Below, in pieces: positions 41,213 to 49,727 of a DNA stretch of 64,000 nt; the stretch's first letter is position 1, and every line of letters starts with the position of its first letter. The position numbers and the translations under genes were made by a program. The DNA lies in the NCBI RefSeq assembly GCF_038002825.1, contig NZ_JBBODF010000001.1, positions 1 through 64,000 on the forward strand, written 5' to 3'. Under the pieces are notes generated by a model. The model was given only the letters and a program-made list of their open reading frames with translations. It had not been told where the DNA came from and did no database searches. The DNA comes from Paenibacillus sp. FSL H8-0048 (GTDB taxonomy: Bacteria > Bacillota > Bacilli > Paenibacillales > Paenibacillaceae).

Positions 41213-41823
41213 TGGCGGAGAAAGCGAAGATCATTCCTCTGGATATGCCCGTCGGAGCCATTGAGGTGATGTTCAATCCCAATGAGTACACCGTTTCTTT
41301 TGAAGGCAAATATACGGGGGAGAAGAACAACAAGCAATTCCAGATTACAGAGACACCGGAGTTCAAGGTCTCCTTGTTCTACGATACCTATGAGCAGCGC
41401 AAGGATGTCCGCAAGAAGACCCGGCAGCTGACCTCGCTGCTTGATCCCAAGGTCAGCGGCAAAAGCACGAAAAAACCGCCGGTGTGCATGTTCGTCTGGG
41501 GCGGCTTCACCTACCGCGGCCTGCTGAGCAAGATCGAGCAGAAATTCACGATGTTCATGGATAACGGCACGCCTGTCCGCTCGTTGCTGGATGTGACCTT
41601 CATTACAGATGAGCCGGATAAGTCGGTGGAGGACAGCCAGGGGCTGAATGCCTGCCGGAAGCTGTGGGTGGTCAAAAGCGGGGACCGGCTTGACCTTATT
41701 GCAAATGCGGCGCTGAAGGAGCCGCTGGCCTGGCGCAGAATTGCCGAGCTGAACAGGATCGCCAATCCGGTTGGCTTTCCTGGCAAAAATGATATCGGGA
41801 GAACTCTGGTTATCCCGGATTAA
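41212..41823 (+). CDS. LysM-domain baseplate hub protein (Afp7/Pvc7-like, gp53-type)
   Basis: 203 residues. The N-terminal part (VGAIEVMFNPNEYTVSFEGK, then ETPEFKVSLFYDTYEQRKDV) is the conserved eCIS/phage hub-connecting domain. The C-terminal 50 residues form a LysM repeat (WVVKSGDRLDLIANAALKEP then LAWRRIAELNRIANP). In contractile tails this protein joins the tube to the hub rather than binding peptidoglycan. The start overlaps the preceding stop (ATAATG). Confidence 0.88.
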   Translation: MAEKAKIIPLDMPVGAIEVMFNPNEYTVSFEGKYTGEKNNKQFQITETPEFKVSLFYDTYEQRKDVRKKTRQLTSLLDPKVSGKSTKKPPVCMFVWGGFTYRGLLSKIEQKFTMFMDNGTPVRSLLDVTFITDEPDKSVEDSQGLNACRKLWVVKSGDRLDLIANAALKEPLAWRRIAELNRIANPVGFPGKNDIGRTLVIPD

Positions 41824-41835
41824 GGCGGGGATTGC

Positions 41836-42879
41836 ATGGGCACCAGTGTAGCAAATTACAAAATTGAGCTGAACGGAAGCAAGCTGTCCGCTGAACTGAC
41901 AGCGGCGGTGGAAGGCGTCACCTTGGAGGATGAGCTTAATCTGCCGGCGGTATTTTCCATCCAGATGAATATGGTGAATGCCGGAAGCGGCATGTGGCGG
42001 GGAACGGATCTGACGAGCCTGAAGCCGGGCGACCAGCTGAAGCTCTCCCTTGGACTCGACCAGCCGGAGCCGATGATCAGCGGAGAGATTACCTCGCTGG
42101 ATCTGAACTTTGCGGAGCACTCGGTGCTGGATATCCGCGGATATGATCTGCTGCACAGGCTGCGTACGGGGACGAGGAGCAAAGCTTTTCTGAAGAAGAA
42201 GGATAGTGATATTGCGGGAGAAATTGCCAAGGAGCATGGATTGACCCCTGTGGTGGAGGATACCGGAACGGTGTATCCCTACCTCTTCCAGAATAATCAG
42301 AGCAACTACGAATTTCTGCTGGAGCGGGCAGCCCTGCTCGATTATGAGCTGTTCGCGGCAGATAAGCAGCTGCATTTCGTCAAGTCGCGGTCCGTGAAGG
42401 CCCCGGTGCTGCCTGAGATGAGCTTCAAGAAGGATTTCGAACGGCTGAACCTGGAGCTGAGGGCCCTTACCCGGGGGAGTAAGGTGACGCTTAAGGGCTG
42501 GGATGTGAAGGAGAAAAAGGAGCTTGAGGCTATCGCTAAGAGCGGAGAAGAGACGACCAAAATGGGCGGGAAGGAAGGCGGCTTCACCATCAGCACCGCA
42601 GCGGTCGGGGAATCACCGATTGTCATTATGGCCGAGAATCTGCTGGATATGAACGAAGCCAAGGTGCTGGCCGCCGCCGCTTACAACAGCCGCCTGCGCG
42701 AGTTCATTGCCGGGGAAGGCATGTGCTGGGGGAACCCTAAGCTCCGGGCAGGGCAGACGGTGAAGCTGATGGGTCTGGGCGAGCGCTTCAGCGGAATTTA
42801 TTATATTGTAGCTACCGTTCACAAGATCGACAGCAAGGGCTATACCACGACGTTCAAGGTGAAGAGGACTGGCCTATGA
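41836..42879 (+). CDS. Hub protein, gpD/gp27-like (phage late control D family)
   Basis: 347 residues. LDQPEPMISGEITSLDLNFA, then VLDIRGYDLLHRLRTGTRSK and TPVVEDTGTVYPYLFQNNQS followed by NYEFLLERAALLDYELF, are the hallmarks of the gp27/VgrG N-terminal hub fold. Trimers of it form the ring that adapts the sixfold tube to the threefold spike. The last 4 bases overlap the spike gene (ATGA), and the two together correspond to the single VgrG-like Pvc8 of PVC systems. Confidence 0.88.
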   Translation: MGTSVANYKIELNGSKLSAELTAAVEGVTLEDELNLPAVFSIQMNMVNAGSGMWRGTDLTSLKPGDQLKLSLGLDQPEPMISGEITSLDLNFAEHSVLDIRGYDLLHRLRTGTRSKAFLKKKDSDIAGEIAKEHGLTPVVEDTGTVYPYLFQNNQSNYEFLLERAALLDYELFAADKQLHFVKSRSVKAPVLPEMSFKKDFERLNLELRALTRGSKVTLKGWDVKEKKELEAIAKSGEETTKMGGKEGGFTISTAAVGESPIVIMAENLLDMNEAKVLAAAAYNSRLREFIAGEGMCWGNPKLRAGQTVKLMGLGERFSGIYYIVATVHKIDSKGYTTTFKVKRTGL

Positions 42880-43595
42880 GTGAAGGACCCGGAATTAGCA
42901 ATTTTATGGATAGCATCATGAACGAGGGACGGATCTTCGGTGTAATGGTGGGGATTGTCATCAATAATGACTCTGCGAACCATGCGGACAAGCCGGGCCC
43001 CGGACGGGTGAAGGTGAAGATCCCGCTGATGGGGATGCCGGAATCCAACTGGGCGCGTATGGCATCCTGGATGGCCGGGAAGGAACGGGGGGCCTTTTGC
43101 CTGCCGGAGGTGGAGGATGAGGTGCTGGTAGCTTTTGAGAACGGGGATGTCAACCGCCCTTATATCATAGGCTCATTGTGGAATGGACAAGACTTGCCGC
43201 CTGAGACCAACAAGGACGGCAAGAATAATATCCGCCTGTTCAAATCCCGCAGCGGGCATGTTCTGCGGTTCGCCGATACCAAGGGGGAAGAGAGCATCAC
43301 GCTTACCTCCGCCAAGGGTCACGTAATCAGGCTGGATGACAAGGGCGGCGCGGAGCAGATCCGGATTAGCGACAAATCAGGCAAGAACCGGATCATCCTG
43401 GATGCCAAGGCCAACAAGGTGTCGGTATCCGCAGGTGCGGATATTGAAATCTCGGCGGGAGGCAAGCTGTCCCTGTCCGCCAAATCCATTGACATGAAAT
43501 CATCGGCGGGCACCGCCATCGAAGCTTCGGCGGGGATGGAGGTCAAAGCCGCCGCCAGTATGACGATCAAAGGATCTGTGGTCAACATTAATTAG
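42876..43595 (+). CDS. Spike protein, gpV/gp5-like (VgrG C-terminal part)
   Basis: 239 residues. An OB-fold-like N-terminus (FGVMVGIVINNDSANHADKP then GPGRVKVKIPLMG) is followed by PEVEDEVLVAFENGDVNRPY and IIGSLWNG, the gpV/gp5 OB-fold signature. From about 130 there are repeated short strands (GHVIRLDDKGGAEQIRISDK, KVSVSAGADIEISAGGKLSL, SAKSIDMKSSAGTAIEASAG), the beta-helical needle. Trimers make the membrane-piercing spike. The gene is coupled to the hub gene by ATGA. Confidence 0.9.
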   Translation: MSEGPGISNFMDSIMNEGRIFGVMVGIVINNDSANHADKPGPGRVKVKIPLMGMPESNWARMASWMAGKERGAFCLPEVEDEVLVAFENGDVNRPYIIGSLWNGQDLPPETNKDGKNNIRLFKSRSGHVLRFADTKGEESITLTSAKGHVIRLDDKGGAEQIRISDKSGKNRIILDAKANKVSVSAGADIEISAGGKLSLSAKSIDMKSSAGTAIEASAGMEVKAAASMTIKGSVVNIN

Positions 43596-43610
43596 AGAGG
43601 GGTGCCCTCT

Positions 43611-44006
43611 ATGGGACAGCCAGCAGCGAAGCAAGGAGACCGGATTCTGGCGACCGATACGCATACCGTGATGCTTCCGGCCGGAGGAGGGCTGGTACCC
43701 ACCCCGTTGCCGCATCCCTTCACGGGGATTCTGGACGGTGCGCTGAGCACGAACGTCAAGATTATGGGGCAGCCGGCAGCCACTATGGATTCGACGGCTA
43801 CGAATATGCCGGCCCATGTTCCGCAGGGAGGCCCGTTTCAGAAGCCGCCGACCAATAAGGGGACCATCAGCGCGGGAAGCGCAACGGTATTCATCAACGG
43901 GAAAAAGGCTGCCAGAAACGGTGATCCGGCGCTTACATGCAATGATCCGGCCGACCTTCCGGCAGGGAAAGTGTCTGCTGCGGGGACGGTCTTATTAGGA
44001 GGTTGA
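43611..44006 (+). CDS. PAAR-domain spike tip protein (Pvc10/Afp10-like)
   Basis: 131 residues from ATG 43611, chosen because GAGAGGGG is correctly spaced for it and abuts the alternative GTG 43602. MGQPAAKQGDRILATDTHTV then MLPAGGGLVPTPLPHPFTG opens the PAAR-like fold. VKIMGQPAATMDSTATNMPA and ATVFINGKKAARNGDPALTC (then NDPADLPAGKV) contain the repeated G-x-P-x-A and R-x-G-D motifs with His and Cys that hold the tip metal. It sharpens the spike trimer. Confidence 0.88.
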   Translation: MGQPAAKQGDRILATDTHTVMLPAGGGLVPTPLPHPFTGILDGALSTNVKIMGQPAATMDSTATNMPAHVPQGGPFQKPPTNKGTISAGSATVFINGKKAARNGDPALTCNDPADLPAGKVSAAGTVLLGG

Positions 44007-44009
44007 GAG

Positions 44010-44405
44010 ATGGAAGTTGTAGATTTTTTGGGACGGGGCTGGACGTATCCGCCCGCTGTCCAGCGGGGCAGCGTCCGCTCCTCCGGTGGAGAAGACTCCA
44101 TCCGGGAATCAATCATTCTGATTCTGTCAACGGCCCGCGGCGAGCGGGTCATGCGGCCGGATTTCGGCTGCAGACTGAACGAGCTGGTGTTCTCGCCCAA
44201 TACCATGAGCACTGCGACCTTGCTGCGAAGCTTCATTGAAGAAGCCTTGCAGAACTGGGAGCCGCGCATTGAAGTGGACGACATTACGGTCACCCCGCGC
44301 TCAGACCGCTCTGAGCTTGAGGTGTCCATTGACTATTCAATCAGGGCCAGCAACAGCAAATATAATCTGGTCTATCCATTCTTCCTTGAAAGCGTGGGGA
44401 AATAA
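44010..44405 (+). CDS. Baseplate wedge protein gp25/W-like (Afp9/Pvc9-like)
   Basis: 131 residues. DFLGRGWTYPPAVQRGSVRS, then ESIILILSTARGERVMRPDF with the E-P-R/E-x-R signature region and the gp25 core GCRLNELVFSPN, then ALQNWEPRIEVDDITV (W-E-P-R-I) are diagnostic of the gp25-like lysozyme-named baseplate family. It starts sheath polymerisation at the baseplate. The last base of the stop is the first base of the next start (TAATG). Confidence 0.9.
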   Translation: MEVVDFLGRGWTYPPAVQRGSVRSSGGEDSIRESIILILSTARGERVMRPDFGCRLNELVFSPNTMSTATLLRSFIEEALQNWEPRIEVDDITVTPRSDRSELEVSIDYSIRASNSKYNLVYPFFLESVGK

Positions 44406-47400
44406 TGCCAAACCAAATGCCTATTATTGATAAACGGGGCCAGGAACAGCTGGTTCCCGAGCTACGACGCTTAATCTACCAATACTGCAGCCGGGAATGG
44501 ACGGATGTGACGGAGCTTGAGGCAGACAAGAAGGCAGATGCCCTGGTCCATATCTTCACCGGGATGATGGGCAAAGTGATCAGCCGGCTGAATCAGGCGC
44601 CTGCGAAGAACTTCACCTCCTTCCTGAATCTGATCGGCATTCATCCTACTCCGCCCCGTGCTGCCAAAGTTCCGCTGCTCTTCCGGCTGAAGCCGGATTC
44701 GGGCAGCTATAACACGGTTCCGGCCGGAACCCGGGTATCCGCCCAGCCGGAGCAGGGGGCGGAGGTGGTTTTTGAGACGGACAAGGATTTGACCGTCATT
44801 ATGGCGCAGCCGGTCCGGGCGGTGAGTCTCGATCCGCAGGAGGACCAGTGGAGCAATCAGGATCATCTGCTAGCCGGGGGAGCTGCCGGCAGATCTGCCA
44901 GGCTGTTCAGAGGGGATTCGACAGTTGTCCACAGATTGTATCTGGGACATACAGAGCTGCTCGGATTCCAGGAAGCGGGCAGCAGCTTATCGGTCTATTT
45001 CAACAAGCCGGATGCAGCCGCGCTGAGCAAGGCCGCGCCGGGGCAGGACAGCACCGGGGAGCTGCTGAACCATATCGACTGGTTCTGTTTCGATGAAGAA
45101 GGGAATGCGGTGCAGCTGTATCCTTCCTCAATCGCCGAAGCGGAAGAGGAAGAGGATGCTCTGTGGAGGGCGGTGGTCCGGTTCGACCGGCTGACTGGCG
45201 TGCATACGAAGACGCTGGCCGGGTACGAGCCGTCCGGGGCGCTGCGGGAATGGCCTGGCAAGTGGATTTTCGCGGAGTTGAAGAAGCCTATAACCGCCGG
45301 TACGCGAATGCCGGATATCGAAGATATCCGCCTGGAGCTTAACATGGTGAGTCCGCAGCCGCTCCCGCCGGATGTGACGGTCAATAACGGGAACCTGCTG
45401 GATATGGGCAAGGATTATTATCCGCTGGGGGACAAGCCCAGAATCAACGATACGTTCTATATCGCCTGCGGGGAAGCCTTCTCGAAGCCGGGTGCCCGGA
45501 TTACGCTGAGGGTGGAGCTGTCAGAGCCGGAGATTAGCAAGCTGCCGGACACACCGTATGTGAGACTCGGCTGGGAATATTGGAACGGGCAGGAATGGCT
45601 TGCGATTACCGGTCTTGAGGAGAGCACGGACGAAAGCGGTGCAGCTAATGGCGGTGCAGCCCTCCGTGCGGTGAGCAGCCTTACTGCCAGCGGAACGCTG
45701 AGCTTCGTCTGTCCGGGTATCCGGAAGCTGACGCTGGGCGGTGAAGAGCAGTACTGGGTCCGGGCCCGCATCACCGGCGGGAATTACGGTGAGGATGCGA
45801 AATACGAATATCAGGATGAAGAGGTCAAGCTGGGGGAGGGGAGCATTAATGTAGCCAAACTCAAGGTGACCCAGGCGACTTACGCGCCGCCTTCCATCCG
45901 TAAGCTCAGCATTGCCTACAGCTACACGCTGGAGGCGCACCCGCAGACCGTGCTTACAGAGAATAACTTCAGCTTTGCCGACAAGTCGGCGGCCTGCCGC
46001 AACGAAGGCGAATATTTCAAGCCTTTCTATCCTTGCACCGAGACGGAGCCGACCTTCTATCTGGGCTTTGACCGTGATATCAGCGATCTGCCTGTGTCGC
46101 TCTTCTTTCCGCTAACCGGTGAACAGCTGGGACGTCCGGTAGTGGCGTGGGAGTATTGGGACGGCAGAAGATGGCTGACGCTGAGCGTGAATGATGAGAT
46201 CAGAGGCTTCACCCGCAGGGAGATTCTGCAGTTTGCCGTGCCGGGAGATATCGCGAAGCGGCCGCTGTTCGGTACGGAGCAGTTCTGGATACGTGCCCGG
46301 CTGGATGAAGGCCGGTTCGAGATTGTCCCGCAGGTGAATGCCATTCTTGCTAACGCGGTCTGGGCCCGCAATTCCAATACCGTTTCGGCAGAGCTTCTGG
46401 GCTCCAGCAACGGTGAGGAGAATCAGATCGTACAGTTGTCCAAAATACCCGTGCTGCCCGGCCAGCTGCTCAAGGTCCGGGAAGCCACCGGGCAAGGAGT
46501 ATGGATACCTTGGGAGGAAGTCGACACATTCTCCGTATCCGGTTCAGATTCAAGGCACTATATGCTGGACAGAAGCACCGGCATGATCATGTTCGGGGAT
46601 GGACGGAGCGGCATGATTCCGCCAATGGGTACAGACAACATCCTGTGTGACTACAAGCATGGCGGCGGGGCGTCCGGGAATGTTGCCGCAGGCTCGGTAT
46701 CACGGATATGGGACAGCTACAGCTGGCTGGATTCCGTAACCAATCCGGTGGCGGCGGACGGCGGCTTCGATCAGGAGGAAGCAGAGCAGGCTGAGCTTCG
46801 CGGGCCGCATACGCTGAAGAGCTGGAACAGGGGCGTAACCGCTGAGGATATGGAATGGCTGGTGCGTGAGGCGATGCCTCAGATCGCCAAGGTGAAATGT
46901 CTAAGCGCTATGAACCGGGAGCTGGAGTTCACTCCGGGTAGAGCTACCCTGATCGTGGTGCCGGAGACGGATGAGCCGAGGCCGTTCCCGAGCCAGGAAT
47001 TGCGCAGTGAGATTGAAGCCTATCTGTGTGAACGCATCTCGGCCCCTTTGAACACCGCCGAGCCGGGGATTGAAGTTATTGGCCCGGATTATGTCCGCAC
47101 GGCTGTAGAGGCAACCGTAGTCTTTATCTCTCCGGACCAGCGGAAGGTAGCTGAGGGCCGGATCATCGACAACCTGAAGCAGTTCTTTCATCCGCTTAAG
47201 GGCGCAGACGGGAATACGGGCTGGGAGCTGGGACAGAACCTGTATGTCTCCGAGGTCTATGCCGTGATTAAGAATACGCCGGGTGTTGACTATGTATCGG
47301 ATGTAGTCGTCAAGGCTTCAGTGCAATGCTTCACGCTGAAGCTGGAGCCGCTTGAGAACGGGCCGTATAAGCCTCAGGCCGCCTATCCGAAATACAGCCT

Positions 47401-48058
47401 GGTCCGCTCTGAGGACAACGCGCTTCAATTTGCCCTTGCCGAGCCGGTGGATGCCGGGGATGAAGTGAAGTCGCTGGTGCTCAGAGGGTTCAAGGAGAAG
47501 GGGATCATCAGGCTCCGCTACAGATCCCGAAAGCCGGTAGAGCTGATTGTCCTCTCCATCGACGGTGATATGCTCGAATGCCAGACCCTTGACGAAGAAC
47601 CGCTTGCGGAGAGCTATCCCGAGGGCAGTGATCTGGAATTTGGACTTACGGATGATCTGACGGTCCGGACGTATATCCTCAACAGGCTGGAATCGGGGGC
47701 GGTGACCTTTGTAGTGAAGACCGCCGTATTCGAGGAGAAGGATATTGTCTTCCTGAGCCGGACGGATGAATACATCAACACCACACCGCTCAAGATCCGC
47801 ACCATTGGCAGCGGCAATATTCATCTGGAAGAGGATGAGCTGATCTGCGGCGGGCTGCATCTGGTGAACAAGCCGGAGGAGCATCCCTTTCCTTATCTTA
47901 TGGATAAGCGGGCGGGCCTGCTGCATGATTTGACCGCAACCACGGCTGCGTGCAGGCTGGAGACTATCCGCAGGGAAGAACGGAGATATCTGACGGGGCT
48001 GCCCGGTATACCGGACACAGTGGTGCGGTGTCCGCATTGTAATGCCTTGGAGCCGTAA
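44405..48058 (+). CDS. Baseplate J-like wedge protein 1 (Afp11/Pvc11-like)
   Basis: 1217 residues, typical of Pvc11. An N-terminal wedge region (ADALVHIFTGMMGKVISRLN then FLNLIGIHPTPPRAAKVPLL) is followed by several beta modules containing WEYWNGQEWLAI and WEYWDGRRWLTL. The baseplate J core follows at about 770-960 (GVTAEDMEWLVREAMPQIAK, RATLIVVPETDEPRPFPSQE, ISPDQRKVAEGRI). The C-terminus ends RCPHCNALEP, a possible half zinc site. It assembles the wedge that triggers contraction. It is coupled to gp25 and overlaps no later gene. Confidence 0.88.
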   Translation: MPNQMPIIDKRGQEQLVPELRRLIYQYCSREWTDVTELEADKKADALVHIFTGMMGKVISRLNQAPAKNFTSFLNLIGIHPTPPRAAKVPLLFRLKPDSGSYNTVPAGTRVSAQPEQGAEVVFETDKDLTVIMAQPVRAVSLDPQEDQWSNQDHLLAGGAAGRSARLFRGDSTVVHRLYLGHTELLGFQEAGSSLSVYFNKPDAAALSKAAPGQDSTGELLNHIDWFCFDEEGNAVQLYPSSIAEAEEEEDALWRAVVRFDRLTGVHTKTLAGYEPSGALREWPGKWIFAELKKPITAGTRMPDIEDIRLELNMVSPQPLPPDVTVNNGNLLDMGKDYYPLGDKPRINDTFYIACGEAFSKPGARITLRVELSEPEISKLPDTPYVRLGWEYWNGQEWLAITGLEESTDESGAANGGAALRAVSSLTASGTLSFVCPGIRKLTLGGEEQYWVRARITGGNYGEDAKYEYQDEEVKLGEGSINVAKLKVTQATYAPPSIRKLSIAYSYTLEAHPQTVLTENNFSFADKSAACRNEGEYFKPFYPCTETEPTFYLGFDRDISDLPVSLFFPLTGEQLGRPVVAWEYWDGRRWLTLSVNDEIRGFTRREILQFAVPGDIAKRPLFGTEQFWIRARLDEGRFEIVPQVNAILANAVWARNSNTVSAELLGSSNGEENQIVQLSKIPVLPGQLLKVREATGQGVWIPWEEVDTFSVSGSDSRHYMLDRSTGMIMFGDGRSGMIPPMGTDNILCDYKHGGGASGNVAAGSVSRIWDSYSWLDSVTNPVAADGGFDQEEAEQAELRGPHTLKSWNRGVTAEDMEWLVREAMPQIAKVKCLSAMNRELEFTPGRATLIVVPETDEPRPFPSQELRSEIEAYLCERISAPLNTAEPGIEVIGPDYVRTAVEATVVFISPDQRKVAEGRIIDNLKQFFHPLKGADGNTGWELGQNLYVSEVYAVIKNTPGVDYVSDVVVKASVQCFTLKLEPLENGPYKPQAAYPKYSLVRSEDNALQFALAEPVDAGDEVKSLVLRGFKEKGIIRLRYRSRKPVELIVLSIDGDMLECQTLDEEPLAESYPEGSDLEFGLTDDLTVRTYILNRLESGAVTFVVKTAVFEEKDIVFLSRTDEYINTTPLKIRTIGSGNIHLEEDELICGGLHLVNKPEEHPFPYLMDKRAGLLHDLTATTAACRLETIRREERRYLTGLPGIPDTVVRCPHCNALEP

Positions 48059-48080
48059 CTACAGAAAGGAGGAAGAACCT

Positions 48081-48953
48081 ATGCCGCTTCCAGTATTGAA
48101 GCTGGATGATCTTGGCTTTGACCAGCTTGTGGCCGATGCCACTGCGCTGATTCCGCTCTATGATCCGGAATGGACGAACTATAATCCCTCCGATCCCGGC
48201 ATTACCCTGGTGGAGCTGTTCGCCTATTTCACGGAAATGGTTCTCTACAGACTTGACCAGGTGACTGATGAGAGCAGGCAGCAGTTCCTCAAGCTGCTGG
48301 GTATCACCCTGGAGGACGGGGAGGAGCTGGCCAGCGGAATAGCCCGCGGGGCGAAGCAGTTCTCCGAATGCTACAGGGCTGTGACCGCAGAAGATTACCA
48401 GCTGCTGGCGAGGCAGAGCCTGCTGGATATCCCGGAGATTCGGACCACGTATCCCGACCTTGCGGTCCGTACACTCTGTCTGATTAATACGGATATGGAG
48501 AACGGCACCGGGCGGGATAAAGAAGCCTTCGGGCATGTGTCCGTAGTACTGGTGCTCCAGACCGCGAATCAGCAGGATCTGCGCAGAGACATGGCGGAGA
48601 TCAAGCAACAGGTTAAAGCCGTTCTGGAGAAGAGCAAGCTGCTGACGACCCGGGTCCATGTCGTTGAGCCGGATTACCGGGATGTTGTGATTGAGATGAC
48701 GGTTGCCGCCGGGAATCAGAGCATCGGGAGCATCGTGCATGACAGCATTGTACGGTTCCTGGACCCGGTTAACGGGGGAGAGCACGGACAGGGCTGGCTT
48801 CCGGGGAGGAAGCTGTACGCCTCGGATCTGTATCATCTGGTAGAGGGAATCGCCGGCATTGATCATGTCACTAGCGTGACTCTGGACACGCCTGACCTGC
48901 TGCCGTTCCAGTTATTTAAGCTGAAGGACCTGAAGATTGAGGTGGAAGCATGA
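48081..48953 (+). CDS. Baseplate J-like wedge protein 2 (Afp12/Pvc12-like)
   Basis: 290 residues from ATG 48081, with AAAGGAGGAAG upstream. DPEWTNYNPSDPGITLVELF then AYFTEMVLYRLDQV is the conserved start of the second eCIS baseplate J protein. ECYRAVTAEDYQLLARQSLL, HVSVVLVLQTANQQDL and VVIEMTVAAGNQSIGSIVHD, with YASDLYHLVEGIAGIDHV, complete the J fold. It dimerises with the 1217-residue J protein in the wedge. It shares ATGA with the next gene. Confidence 0.85.
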   Translation: MPLPVLKLDDLGFDQLVADATALIPLYDPEWTNYNPSDPGITLVELFAYFTEMVLYRLDQVTDESRQQFLKLLGITLEDGEELASGIARGAKQFSECYRAVTAEDYQLLARQSLLDIPEIRTTYPDLAVRTLCLINTDMENGTGRDKEAFGHVSVVLVLQTANQQDLRRDMAEIKQQVKAVLEKSKLLTTRVHVVEPDYRDVVIEMTVAAGNQSIGSIVHDSIVRFLDPVNGGEHGQGWLPGRKLYASDLYHLVEGIAGIDHVTSVTLDTPDLLPFQLFKLKDLKIEVEA

Positions 48954-49699
48954 GCAAGACAGACGGGTACAGTTATGTCGAGTATCTCCCCCGGGTGTTC
49001 CAGCAGAAATCGGGGGAGCCGGATGAACAGTTTTTTCTGGGACGGTTCCTGAAGGCCTTCGAAGCCATGCTCTCCGGCAATACGGGGACGGCAGGCGCGG
49101 AATCTGTGGGCATGGAGGCTTTGCTGGACGGATTGCATCAATATTTCGATCCGCAGACGGCTCCCTCACAGTTTCTACCCTGGCTTGCAAGCTGGGTGGG
49201 TCTCCAGTTGGCCGAAGGCGTAGAGTATGACGGCGAGCAGGATAATCTGGAGCGCACGCTTGCACCTGCGCAGATTCTTCCGCTTGCGGACACCCGCAGC
49301 ACCGTTAACCGCAAGCTGATCAGCAGCATCGTCCAGCTCTATAAGAAACGCGGAACCCTGGGCGGTCTGGCTGAATATTTGCAGGTTCACGCCGGTGAAG
49401 AGGCGGCCATCCGTATCTATAGCTACGAGGAGCCTGTCCGTCTCGGTAATGCCCGGCGTATAGGCGTCAATACGATGGTCGGGGCGGCCGAGCCGAGCTA
49501 CTTCACCGTCCATATCATCCTCCCGGCATACAGCCGGAGCCTGCTGCAGCAGAAGGTGCGGAATCTGCAGGAGGTAATCCGGAAGGAGCGGCCCTTTTAC
49601 ACCAACTCCAGCTTGAATATTGAAGTCCCGTCTATGCGTCTGGGTGTCTATGGGCGTGTGGGGATGGAGACCTTAGTCGGGGGTATGACAGAGCAATAG
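48950..49699 (+). CDS. Tail protein I-like baseplate protein
   Basis: 249 residues. YVEYLPRVFQQKSGEPDEQF then FLGRFLKAFEAMLSG, the region FDPQTAPSQFLPWLASWVGL, and RKLISSIVQLYKKRGTLGGL followed by AEYLQVHAGEEAAIRIYSYE are conserved in the eCIS P2-I-like tail protein family. This protein links fibres to the wedge. It ends with strands typical of the family (FTVHIILPAYSRSLLQQKVR). It overlaps the preceding gene by 4 bases. Confidence 0.85.
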   Translation: MSKTDGYSYVEYLPRVFQQKSGEPDEQFFLGRFLKAFEAMLSGNTGTAGAESVGMEALLDGLHQYFDPQTAPSQFLPWLASWVGLQLAEGVEYDGEQDNLERTLAPAQILPLADTRSTVNRKLISSIVQLYKKRGTLGGLAEYLQVHAGEEAAIRIYSYEEPVRLGNARRIGVNTMVGAAEPSYFTVHIILPAYSRSLLQQKVRNLQEVIRKERPFYTNSSLNIEVPSMRLGVYGRVGMETLVGGMTEQ

Positions 49700-49727
49700 A
49701 GATTATAGACCGGGAGGCAAGCGAATC

